Of a stretch of 64,000 nucleotides of DNA, positions 1-12,200 are shown in pieces. This stretch comes from Pardosa pseudoannulata. Its lineage: Eukaryota; Arthropoda; Arachnida; Araneae; Lycosidae. The notes beneath the pieces were generated by a model. It ran no database searches. It saw nothing but the letters and a program-made list of their open reading frames with translations, and had not been told where the DNA came from. The position numbers were made by a program, and so were the translations under genes. Location: positions 47,973,625 to 48,037,624 of the forward strand of contig CM063510.1 in the NCBI GenBank assembly GCA_032207245.1, given 5' to 3'. The stretch's first letter is position 1. Each line of letters begins with the position of its first letter.

Positions 1-2529
1 ATGGATCTTCATATATTGTGAGTGTATATTTTTTTGTGCATAATTTAATCTGTCTTAGGCGAATGCCAATTTCCTGTTCAATATTTTTTCTAAAACTGAT
101 TTTTCACCTGAATGTTTATAAATTGAGGATTGTTTAAATCTTAAATGTTTGTAGTACTCTTGGATGAAGCCAATATAGTCTACAAAAGTTTTAACTAATG
201 AAAGCGTCATTGTAAATACAGAAGTGTCCAAAATTATCCAACTAGTTTAACTAGGGAATAGTCGTAATCAGTCTTGTATATGCTTTTAAAAAACAGACCA
301 GTTTTATTGGTATTTTTAAAAAGAATACTGAAGCATTTATGAGCAATTCTGATTAATGATAAGTATATTTATTAGTTGATCTGTTTAATAATTATTATAA
401 AAACATTTTCATGGTCATTTTTTAAATTAAATTGTTATTATTTATATAATTAACAGAATAAAATTCTAAAAGCTTTATATTAATTAATAATATACAGTGC
501 TTTGTCTGGTTGCTAGACTTATAATTCCTGCCTCTTTCTCCAAATTTGCAGAATGACAAGGAAGAGTTTTATCAATTTTTAAATTATTTTGTTTAAAAAT
601 GATTATATTTAGTTGATCACTGTGTACCATTTCTTATAATATATGATTATTAGCAATAAGGACAAAGAAAATAAAACAGGTCTTATGAAATATAGGTTTC
701 TACCTTTTTATTTTCTCCTTTGCTCTCTAACAAATTATATTTCTGGGAAATAATTTATTTAAAAAATAGATAAAAAGTAATTTGTTTATGAACTTAAATT
801 TAAAATTATCTAATTGAACATATTTCCTTTTAGTCTGTTTGAAATTAAATAAATTTACTATATTTCAAAGTGATCATACAGTAAATGAAAGGTATGTACC
901 TTAATAAAATTTATGGGCTTAAGTGTAAGAAACTGATTTATCACACCAAATACATCTGAAATTGGTAGAATTAATGTTTATGTTATCTGATTGTGAGTTC
1001 AGTTCTTAAATACATTAGTATATTGAGTTCTAAAGTAAATTTTTTAATAATGCTACATGTATTTTAATGTTGTGTTTTTAATATTGCTTCATATACTTTA
1101 ATAAGGATATATAATTTTAATAATGCTACTACATATGTGATATAGCCCCTCTGGTATTTTAAATTAAATTGGCAGTTTTATTTTGATTGTATATCACCCA
1201 AAAGAATGTATATAAAATTCACTATAATGACTCTAAAACATTTTACCTTTCAGTCAGTATGTTTATGTAAAAAGCATGTATTGACAAAACTTTGACATTA
1301 CATAATGAGTGAGAGATTCTATAATCATAAATTGTTTAAAAGTTATCTTCTGAGAAATTTTGCCTTGAAATTTTATTATTACTTAAATGAGCTTTATCTA
1401 ACAAAGTCTGATAAACATTTCTCTGTATGTGGATTTAAAAAAAAAAAAAAAAAATAAAAAATAAAAAAAAAAAAAAAAATTCTTTATTTGTTTATTCATG
1501 TTGCAGGTGAACCAGTAGTGTTGTTATTATTTTATTTAATTTATTCTATCTTTTTAAAAGTTTTATTGATTTCTATATTGAAAAATATGAATATAAAAAT
1601 TAAGTTATAAGTTTGAATAGTTTTGAATTAAATACTTTTTTTTTAGTTTATAAATAAAAAAAATATTTGTTTTGTAATATAGCTAGCTAAGCAATACCAT
1701 TACAAAATAACTCATGATAAAAACCTGATTCACACATAAAAATAAATATTTGTTTAAAACTAACTTGAATAATGTGAAATGAGAAGATATATATGTAAAC
1801 CAAATTTTAAAGTTATATATTTTTAAATTAGGAGAATTACCTGGAGAAAATTTAAGGAGTATATGATCATTGCCTAATATTATCTTATAGGAAAAATACA
1901 TTTTAAAAGTCAAATTTTTCACAGAAAATTTTAGCTATACAGATAACATTGAATTTAATATATTTACCTGTTAGATATAATAGGATTATAGGAATAAAAA
2001 TTATGTGTAGCTGAAGTTTTTAAAGCTTTTTGTAATACAAGAAATAAAGATTTCCTCATAATTCAGATATATGCATACAGTAAAACCTCCATAGTAGACA
2101 CCTCTGAATAAAGAACATTTTTATTCAACTTTTCCAATTCCCAATTTCAATATTCATGTCTTCTATGTATTAACCTCTAAACAAGGGATTCTTTGAATAG
2201 TGAACAGTAATTTTAGATTATAAAAAAGAATAATGGGTTATTTCATTCATATAAAATTTTTAATATGGAATTTTCAAGGAGTGGTTCTGTATACAAAATG
2301 AATGCATACTTTTCTTTGGGTAAAAAATGAACTGGAAATTACTGGAGTTACTGGAAAAATTTTACTTATTGAAAAATCAAGTAATGTATGATGTAAAGCA
2401 AAAATGTTTTAGATTTCTGTGAATTGAAAAATTGACCTGTGTAAAATAACATCCTGAATTCTATTTACTAAGTTTTCTATCATTATTTTTGATAGAAGAA
2501 AATTAATTTATAAATAGTTTATACTGATT

Positions 2530-2597
<68 letters not shown>

Positions 2598-2610
2598 TAT
2601 ATATATACAT

Positions 2611-2684
<74 letters not shown>

Positions 2685-2954
2685 TGTTTAGGAATCTCCA
2701 AAAAGAGGCAATTTTTTGGGGACAAATTTTTGTTCCTTAGATATTGTTTATTTGGAAGTTTCATAGTGTATATAAAAAACAAAGTTTTTTTAAAAATATT
2801 GTGAAATATGTTTAAATTTATACCACTATTACACATGCAATAAATTTTCTAATTGCGTGCTTATTACTTTATTGAAAGAAACATTAGAATCATATTGTTT
2901 TCAAAATAAAAAATTACATTTTGTATCATTTTAATAAAGTTGCTTTTATTTTAG
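1..2954. other. Upstream intron of the SNX17 gene (no exon found)
   Basis: This stretch ends in a good splice acceptor (TTTTATTTTAG at 2944-2954), so it is the 3' part of the intron before the first visible SNX17 exon. I looked for the expected first coding exon (a start codon followed by about 20 codons up to the PX domain) and did not find one. It holds an A-rich tract (about 1437-1479), a possible pogo/Tigger-like terminal sequence near 2077 (CAGTAAAACCTCCATAGT), and a compound (TA)n/(CA)n microsatellite at 2530-2681. The remainder is featureless AT-rich DNA. Confidence 0.6.
2530..2681. repeat. Compound (TA)n/(CA)n microsatellite
   Basis: Alternating TA and CA dinucleotide blocks run for about 150 bp just upstream of the first visible SNX17 exon. 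The low-complexity open frame across it (repeated IY and CV residues) is an artefact. Confidence 0.95.
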
Positions 2955-3147
2955 GCATATAATATGCATGTGAATGGGGCCTTTCACTGTACAGTAAGAT
3001 ACCGTCAGTTATATAATTTATATGATCAACTGCGAAGAGAATTTGGTCCCAATTGCCTTCCTCCATTCCCTCCGAAGAAGTTGCTTCCACTCACACCTTC
3101 ACAAACAGAGGAAAGGCGAGCTCAACTTGAAAAGTTTATTCAGTTAG
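2955..3147 (+). CDS. Snx17: SNX17 exon: PX domain, N-terminal part
   Basis: The exon begins after TTTTATTTTAG with codon GCA (phase 0) and ends at G3147 before GTAAGT (phase 1). It encodes AYNMHVNGAFHCTVRYRQL and then PPFPPKKLLPLTPSQTEERR. The VRY arginine matches the PI3P-binding Arg36 of vertebrate SNX17. The ATG at 2964 is internal, not the start codon. Confidence 0.95.
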
Positions 3148-6100
3148 GTAAGTTTTTTTTTTTAAAAATCTTAATCTCTTAGAATTTACCATAGGTGATT
3201 GTACTCCTGGGATACAGTGGAATTTTTTCGGTGGAGTTTCTTCAGTTATCCTTCTGGGTTTGAAATAATATCTACCAGGTTGAAAATTTACACCATGGTA
3301 GTTCAAATTAAAGAAGCAAAATGGAATTTTAAATAAATTAAAAAGGCTTCTTGTCTAACTTTTATTCATTGCTTGTGTTTTGTGTTTCAGCTTCAGAGCA
3401 AGTATTCTACTACAGTCAGCATTTCTGGTCATGGGGGGGGGGAGGGTAGAAGAGAAGAAATGATTTGCAGACCTATAAGCTTTGACCTTTGAACAGGTGT
3501 TAATTGATTTGTGTAAGTGTAGCATTTTGAGGATGCATTCTCGCGACTCTTGTGTATGTTTGGGGAGGGGAGTAATATTTTATTTTTGCCTCTGAGGATA
3601 GTTTAAACTAGCACTTATTGTACCAAAAAAAAAACCGGATTTATTAAAAATAAAATGTATTTGATATACAACATTTAAAAGTACAATTCTAAGAAAGCTA
3701 AGTTGTCTAACATCTAAGATTGGGATTCTCCAAAAGAAGTTTGGTAAGCTTTTCATTTTAATTTGTTAAAATTAAAACACTGCTTTAATTAACTAAGAAT
3801 CAAAATCACTGATTTAAATTTACTAAAAATACATTAAATCTGACATTAGTAACATGCAATTATTTGTTATATATAATCAATTTTTTTAGTTCTTAGCTTT
3901 GATTACAAATGGTATAAATTTCAAGGTTTTTTTTTAATTAGAAGCACATTCCCCTAATTTACAGTTTGAATCATATCTGGTTCACTGTTTACTGTAAAGA
4001 GGGAAATTTTCTTAAGGAGTCATAAGTTTTTAGACATGAGTTCTTTCATTATCAAGCAGACAAATTAACAATAGCAAAATAAATAAATAAAAAAATTGGA
4101 TGTGGATGACACATAATTTCCTTGCAAACCTTTTAAGTCATTTTTTTTCTGCAGTTTATTTAAGTTTACTTTTTTTCATATGGGGGATACAATACTCCAG
4201 TTCTTTGATAAAATGGACAATTACATAATTCTTAAAATGTTTTTAATAATTGCGAAAAATAATACACTTTTGGTTCAACAATAAGTAAAACTTGAATACT
4301 GTCATCTGGTGGCAACTGTGTGTATTAATATGCCATATTAAAATTACTGTATTAAGGGATTGAAATTAAAAAGACAGGTGCCCAAGTGGGTGTTACAATG
4401 GCTCTAAATTTAAAATTTAATATTCTATGACTAATGTGTTTTTGAGCTGTTTGAGATGTCCATGTGTTATAGATTTATAAGATAGATGGCACTGTTGCAT
4501 CTGTTTTTAGAATTCTTGCTGTTTGTTATGTGTGTCTCAGTAAAGTTATATGTTTTGATAAGAGAATTAATTAATATGAATCTTAAAACCATTTGTGGAA
4601 TGTAGGCCAAATTGTAGTGTTTCAAACAAAGATTATGGATTCCCAAAAATAAATAAATCAGTATGTATTTCAAGTCAAAATTAGTCAAAATGAATTCAGG
4701 TATGGTCAAGATAGCGATTTCCATTAGAATTTGAAAACCAAAACTTTTCCTGGTCATAATACCTTCTTTACTTCTTATAAAGAAATGTAAAACAAACAAC
4801 AACAAATTATTTTTAAATGTCAGGTAACAATATTTTAATAAGTTTTTTGTTGAGATAACTTAATTTTTGTGTAAAGAATTTTAAATTATTTTCTGTTGTA
4901 TAATATTATAAATTTAAAAATTTAATTTAAATATTTTATCATTATTTGCATTGCATGTAAACATATTATTTGACGTGTTAAATTTCCTTCATTCAAGCTT
5001 TGCCGAACGATAGCCGATTGGTTAGGGTGCTGGCCTTCAGTACCGGAGTTTGTGGGTTTGAATCCCACTGTGGAATGGATGTTCGTAGCAGTTCGGAATC
5101 GGCTTTAAGCTGTAGGTCCCTGTCTCATTAGCCCTCATGTTGCAAAAAGTAGACCGTAGTACCCCAAACCAAAAATATTCAAGCTTTAACGATTTGCTAT
5201 AGTTAAAGAAAAAAATACATTTTCTAACTTATAACTGATCTTCAGTGCCGAAACAACTAAAGGGTCTGGTAGAAGCCAATTGAATGAGAAAACTAATGCA
5301 CTATTGATTGCAAGTCCAAATACAAAATAACAATTTTGCATCTTCATTCTCTTTCTTAAGATTGCAAAATTAACATTCATCTGTGTAGTGCTGCAAACAA
5401 ATATTGGGTATAACATGTGCTCAAGTTTGCATAGTGTGGGAATGGATACTAGTATTACTCTTTGTTACATAAGAAAAGTTTTGCAGTGTTCAAAATCTAG
5501 AATTGCTAAAGTCTATACTATTCTGAATTTGAGGCTCTCTGATATACCAAGAAAATAGCTATTTGCTTTTTAATTAATAAATTTTGTGTCCTTTGTCATC
5601 TTGGCTTTTCTTTTATATCTTAACTGAATATTTCTGTAGTTTTTCTGACTAACTTAGCTAATTCTGCTACAGCTAATTTACTGCTAAATTAGCTGTAGCA
5701 AACTTTTTATCCAGTTGTTTATTCACTTAGTTTTTTTTTTAAATCATTTTTTTATTTTATAACGTGTTGTTTAAAAGACCATATATCTTGTTTTGAAAAG
5801 AAAGATTTTAACTGGATTCTTTATTAATGTAATCTTTAATTGACAGTGAGCCAAGACACCCATGTAGCAAATAGTGATGTGTTCACAGGCTTCTTACTCT
5901 CTGCACAACAAGAGACTCAGAATGCTTCAGAAGAAAATGTTACACTTGACATTCATCTTATGAATTGGCAAAAAGTCAGTATCAGAGTGTCTTCCCTAGC
6001 ACGCACATCAACTGTTTTGGAGGCAAGTGTGTTTCTATGTTTCAAGATTTATTTTCCCATATAATGTAGGAATATACAGATATTGCATAAATACTTTAAA

Positions 6101-6220
6101 AGCTGGGAATTTTCATAAAATAAATGTGCTAAAGAGGAGAAACTCCTCACAGTTAGCTTTATGTAAGATGATTCAACATTGCTTTAGGTAGAGAACAGCT
6201 AACATATTAACTATAGAGTA

Positions 6221-6269
<49 letters not shown>

Positions 6270-9200
6270 AGCTGATAATTAATAGGATGAAAGTTCCACA
6301 TATCTGTTTCTTAATACTCTGGAGCTTCCTGTAGTATATATGTACATGTGTACACCCACATGTGTATGTTTGGATATATTTTTAAAGAATTTTAGGATTA
6401 TCATAGTATTTAAGAGTATATTGCATGTGTGTTTATATAATATTGTTAACATGCTGGAATTACAGCCAGTAGAATTGTACAACTTTTAAAGTTGGAATGT
6501 TGGTATCTATGTAATAGTAATGAAATAGAATAAATATATGAGCTAAAGATTGCAAAATCAATTTCGTTTTATGGATCCCAAACTCTTGTCTTTTTCTGTG
6601 TACAAACAGACATCAATAGATTTAAATAGTTTTTAGATTATATCTTAACTAAAATCAAATCAAACTGGTTTAAATTAGCTATAATAATAAAAATTAAATA
6701 CAGATGATAATGAAATAAACATACAGGAATTATGTATTAAACAATTTATATTTAAGAAATAATGCCAATTTAGAATAAATTAATTAAAATACAAAAATTG
6801 AAAAGACATTAAAAATTAGATAACATACAATACATTTATAAAAAAGACATGAAGCAAATTTAAGAGAGAATGAAGTATTTTAGTGGCAGTATTAAACTAT
6901 AAACATTAAAAGAATTAGTCAATAAGAAAATATTCTTATATTGAAATTATAAAATTAATAATTTTTGAATTTCTTAATTGAAATTTTCTAATTATATGTC
7001 AAATTTTAACACTCTTAAAGGTTAATAGGTACAATAATATTAAAATGTTAAAGTAATGATTAAAATATTTAAAAAATCGTTCTTGCAAATAGTGAATCTT
7101 AATAATCTACCAAGAATTTTTAAAACATATAAATTTAAAATAATTTGCTTAACTTTAATAAATTATTATAAACCAATTTGTAGATCTAGTAGTATTTCAA
7201 GTGTAAATAAAATTTTTAAATTTAGGATTTTTATTTGAGGATATATATTGATTTTTAATACAAAAGTATTGTTACATATCAGCAATCGAGAATATTAAAA
7301 TATGTTTTTCTGATTTTATATTACATAGCGTGGTGACGGTTTTGATATAGACAGTGAGCTTTTGGCTGTATGAAATTATCCTCACTGTATACAAAACTTG
7401 TGAATTTGTGTAAAGAACAAATACATATACAAACATGTTTACATACTCTCATATATTTATAGAGATTAACCCTTACAGGGCAGGTCTGAAGCTGGACAAC
7501 TGGACTACTGTCTAGATTGCCAAATTTTAGGAATATATTTTGGCTCAAATTTGTTAAATATTGTAAAAAAATTTCATAGAAATAATACTCTACAGAATAT
7601 AGTTCTGTATAGCTTTGAAGCATGGAACATAATTATTTTTTTATAATAGATAAATCGATTAATACTTTAGAATATTGATTTGATTTAATGAGTACTCAAA
7701 GCAGTTATTTTAAATTTTTGTACAACACATGTATTGATTAAATACTCTAAAAATTTGGGAATAATGTTGTCCAGTAGAGAAGCATAGGATATAACAACGT
7801 TTGATATGGCAAATGAAAAGTAATAGTTCTGACCTTTTTAGGCAAAGAGTTAATACTTAATCAGTGTTTTAAAACTAATTTCATATCTAGATTTTATACG
7901 AAATCATGCTATTGCTTTAGGAATTTTTCTTTCTTTGCCAATAAGTATGACAAGTAGAGACAAATGTTTCTCAAAATCATATCAAGAATTTATCTGCTTT
8001 AATAATAATTTTTATAACAAGAAAGGGGTGCCATTTTAAATTTTCATCTGGGTGATAAAATTGCTAGAGCTGGTCCTGATATCTCATGAGACTCACATGT
8101 ATTAATTCTATTGATATAGAAGGGCTCCCCCCCATATTTATAAACCTTCTGTTATATGATTATTAACTATTATAGAATAATCATAATATTAAAACAAAAG
8201 AAAACTTTCTATAGCATTAACATACTTCTTCAGTACAACTTCTTGACCATCAAGGAATATAATGAAATTGAAAATTGTTTTTATAACATAATTTTTAAAT
8301 TTTATTTTTGTATTTTATTCTTATTGTCTAACATTTAGTTTGTTTTGGTTTTAGGCTGTGAGCAAGTCCTTAAAATTAGATGAAAAATATATTTGGTACT
8401 TTTGTATATACCTTGTTAGTAAATGTAACAATGAACTATCAGGTATGTTTCCCCTTTTGTTTCTTTTTTGTATATATGTATTTGTAAATATTGTAAACAT
8501 TGAGTACACATTAATTAGAATTTTAAATGAAAGCTTTTTTCATCATAGAATGTTGAACATTTCAATCAGTACATCACAAAAACCATAATAATAATAATGT
8601 TACTATTACCAACAGGTAATAAACAAATATATGGCATATAATACTGTTGCCAATGGGTGATGAAGAAATATATGAATGATACTTGTAGATGATTACACTT
8701 TGTTCATCTTGACGTTATAGTTCATTACCTTCAACGTCATCAATTTCAGTGTTTTCCTCCATGTCCAAGAGATGATATAGTTTTTTCTGGGAGGCATATA
8801 CAGTAGTTTTATATTTTCCCCTATGGCTACATCCTTGACCTGTGCTATGGAGATCACTTACCTAATAAGTTTCTGATGGTAATATAGCTTGAACTACCAG
8901 TGGTCCACAATAGCGTACTTCTAGTTTTGTACTTGTTCCATTCTCCTCTGGTAAGCATTTTATAAGAATGTCACCACCTACATTATATTATATAGTATCA
9001 CAATGCCGTTGATTATAATATTTCTTCATGTTGACTTGTGATTTACAAATACATTGTTTTGAAGAATTTTCAGGTCACAATATTTACTTTTTTAGGGTAA
9101 TAAGTCTATTGGGAAATCATTCATGATTTCAGGAGTATAACCATACAATAATTCAAAAGCAGATTTACCAGTGGATTTGCTTTAAGTGCAGTAATTTCTC

Positions 9201-12200
9201 ATTGAGTTTTGAATAAAAATTAGTCCCAATCTTGTAGATTAATTTTCTGACATTTAGCACTAATAGCAGAAATTAGGGTTATATTTATACTTTTGACTTG
9301 ACCATTTGCATGTGGTCATTGACTTCAGACTAAAGTGTACTAGATCTTTCTAGATGTACAAAAGTTTTCAAATGCTTTTGAAGTAAAGCATGTTCTATAA
9401 TCAGATATTGCATGCTTAGGTACTCTAAAATCTCTTACAAATTCCTCTAAAACTTTTAGAACATTTGCCATTGTGCCACAGGAATCGTTCATTAAGCAAG
9501 GATATGATGTTTGCAGCTATTCAGAATCACCTTTAAGCAGTAGGTCCCACTTTCAGTAGCCCTTGTGTAGCAAAATAGACTGTAGTGCTCCAAAATAAAC
9601 TAAAACAATGTCAAGGGTGGTTTGGCACAGTTAACTGTCATTTTTGTAATGGGTTTCACCAGCTTTGAACCCATTTACCTGCCCCTCAAACTGACTACTT
9701 GTTTATTATATGTGTGTATACTCGTTCACACACTGTTATGTGGTGTCTATACACTAAGATATTTAAACTGCATTTTATTGTTTATAACCTATTGTATGTC
9801 TCTAGCATTATGCTTCAGTTTAGTTGGTATTCAATGGTTAATATTCATAGCTATGAAAACTCTTTCTTTAATTATAAAGAAAGTAAGTTTTAATAAGTAG
9901 ACTTATATAAAGTAGTATTAATAATTATTTATATTTTATTTATAGCTGAGCGGAGGTTACAAGATTTTGAGTCTCCTTATCTTTCTCTAAAATCTGCTGG
10001 GAGTAACCATTACCTAGTTATACGTAAAAGGTATGATTGTGTTTAAAAAAAATGAAAAATTTTTATATTGCAGTAAATGTATTTTTAGTTTTCTTTTACT
10101 TAAATAAATAAATAAATAAATAAAACAAGGAAAATTTATGTTGGTGAAATGAAATTTATTCATTTATAATTATACCTGTTTTGGGCTATTTAATCTTCTG
10201 TCTTCTAAAATCTTGCAGTTTTACTGTCTTTATGCGTATGCTTTAATTAGTTTTATATATTAAATAACTGTGAGTAATGATTAAAATTTAACTTGAACTT
10301 CTGCTATACAAGCAATAATTGAAACTGAAAAGGACATGGTTTTATTTCAATATATTTAATAGTTGAGCCAAAATAATATGGTCTGGGAAATGAAAATTTC
10401 ATTTTAAAATCCAGACATGAAAAATACTGTCCTTAAATTTTTTAAATATGTGCTAGTTAAGATTGAAGTATCCTCCTTTAATTGAAAAAAATTATAAATA
10501 ACTAATCAACGATTTTTTTAATGAATTTTTAATTATAAAATAATAGTGTGATTGATCGTAAAATTATTATCATTCTTATGTTGCATGTTTAATATTTTTA
10601 TTTGAATGTGTTGTATTAGGCAGTTCTTTGAATGCATGCCAAGTACAGAATACAAAAAAGATTTATTAAGGACAAAAGACCATATCACAGCAAATACAGA
10701 ACAACTATGTTGCTTTAAAAGCAGAGTTACATGGTTCTGCTGCACATTGCAAGAGAATTCACTACAATATAACCTGCTGATAAAGGAAAATAATTATTGT
10801 ATATTCTTGCAGAGTCCAAGGATAACACTATTATTTTTTTATTTTTCATAAATTTTAAAAATATAAAAATTTAAAACATTGTGTTCTTTTATAAAAAAAA
10901 ATTCTTTTATTTTCAAAATTGTTTATATTGCTCGTATGTAACATGATCTATAAAATAATTCAAATTCTGAATTACAATTTTCATTTGGGAATTTTTATTA
11001 CCTAAACCAAAGTCTGGATATGAAGTGGTTAGTTTTCCATAGACTGCCTGAAGTATATAAACACTGGGATAGTTCATAAAAGAAAAATTTGGGAAAAAAA
11101 AACATTATAAGAGAAAATTAAGATTTACTCTTTTAAATAAAAAGTATAATATTTGTTATCTTATAATATATTTTTATATTGTGTTTTTATTTTCATTGTT
11201 TCTGCTTAATTAAATAAAACTTTATTAAGCATTTAATGTTTATAAAGAATGAAAGAATATTTTTAGATAAGCTGTATTTGAAGAAATAAGATTAAGGCAA
11301 AAAATAAATAATTGTTTGCATAAAAAATGCTACAATCAATAGTTGTTTTATTATTAAAAAAATATTATTTTAGTTATTGGGATCCGTCTTATGATGATGA
11401 ATTGCTAGAAGATAGAATATGTTTAAATCTTTTGTATGTCCAAGCTGTTAGTGATGTAGAAAGAGGTTGGACCCAAACAGACAATGAATCCAGGCGTAAA
11501 TTAGTTGCTTTGCAAGCAAGAGGATCTAAAAAAGAAGTAGGTTTACCCTCATGATATATTTTTAAATCACTATTTTTTGTGCCCTAAATCCATTTAATTT
11601 TGATAATAAAGGATAATAACATATATGCTATGAAAACAGTAAGAAAATATTTTGTGGTGATTTCTGCTTAAGAATTGATAAAAGGAGTTTCATAAATATA
11701 ACAAGATCTGTTATGTAATTTTTTGTAAACACATGTCATGTAAAATTAAAGTTAAAAAATTAATACACAATTAAATTTTGTTGCTAGATATTTCCATTCA
11801 TTATTTTATATTAGTGCATATATTATTTATTTATTTAATAAGCTTCTCTGGTCAAGCACATATAGCTGCATTAAATGACAAGTCCTTGAGGCAGAAATTC
11901 TGTAATATGTTATACACATATTAGAGCAATGGTTCATAAACTTTTTTCACCATGGACTTGTGGCATATGCCTATGGTATCCAGTTTGACAATCACAGAGG
12001 TAGAGGATCAGTTACAACTAAAGATAACATATCTCAAAAGAAACCAAACTACACTCTCCCTCTGCAGGGTCTTCGAAATTCGAACCATCTGAGAACAACC
12101 TTCTTAAACACACACACACACACACAAAAAAAAAAAAAGTTCAATCCAATTTCAACCTCTCTAGCATCTTGTGTTAGGCATATATATTCGTTTTCACTCC

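Larger units (their letters stand above)
3148..5846 (+). other. SNX17 intron (2.7 kb) with SINE and hairpin
   Basis: GT-AG intron. It contains one tRNA-headed SINE with perfect target-site duplication (5002-5176), a 16-bp perfect hairpin (5665-5700) and, around 4640-4800, a decayed dispersed repeat that resembles sequence at 45650-45850. The rest is plain AT-rich DNA. Confidence 0.85.
8443..9945 (+). other. SNX17 intron (1.5 kb) with Ty3/gypsy relic
   Basis: GT-AG intron, largely occupied by an antisense Ty3/gypsy integrase relic (8725-9480) followed by the 3' half of a SINE (9497-9603). Confidence 0.85.

Noticed and set aside
1..24. ATG at the first base of the window, followed by six codons and TGA
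   Set aside because: It does not fit the SNX17 N-terminus and has no donor giving the right phase. The first SNX17 exon is taken to lie upstream.
2077..2110. Pogo/Tigger-like terminus CAGTAAAACCTCCATAGT
   Set aside because: Only one end seen; no partner inverted repeat or TA duplication could be located, so it is not listed as an element.
6027..6032. GT donor a few bases inside the intron after exon 5847-6022
   Set aside because: Using it adds four bases, shifts the frame and leads to a stop early in the next exon. The GC donor at 6023 preserves both frame and homology.
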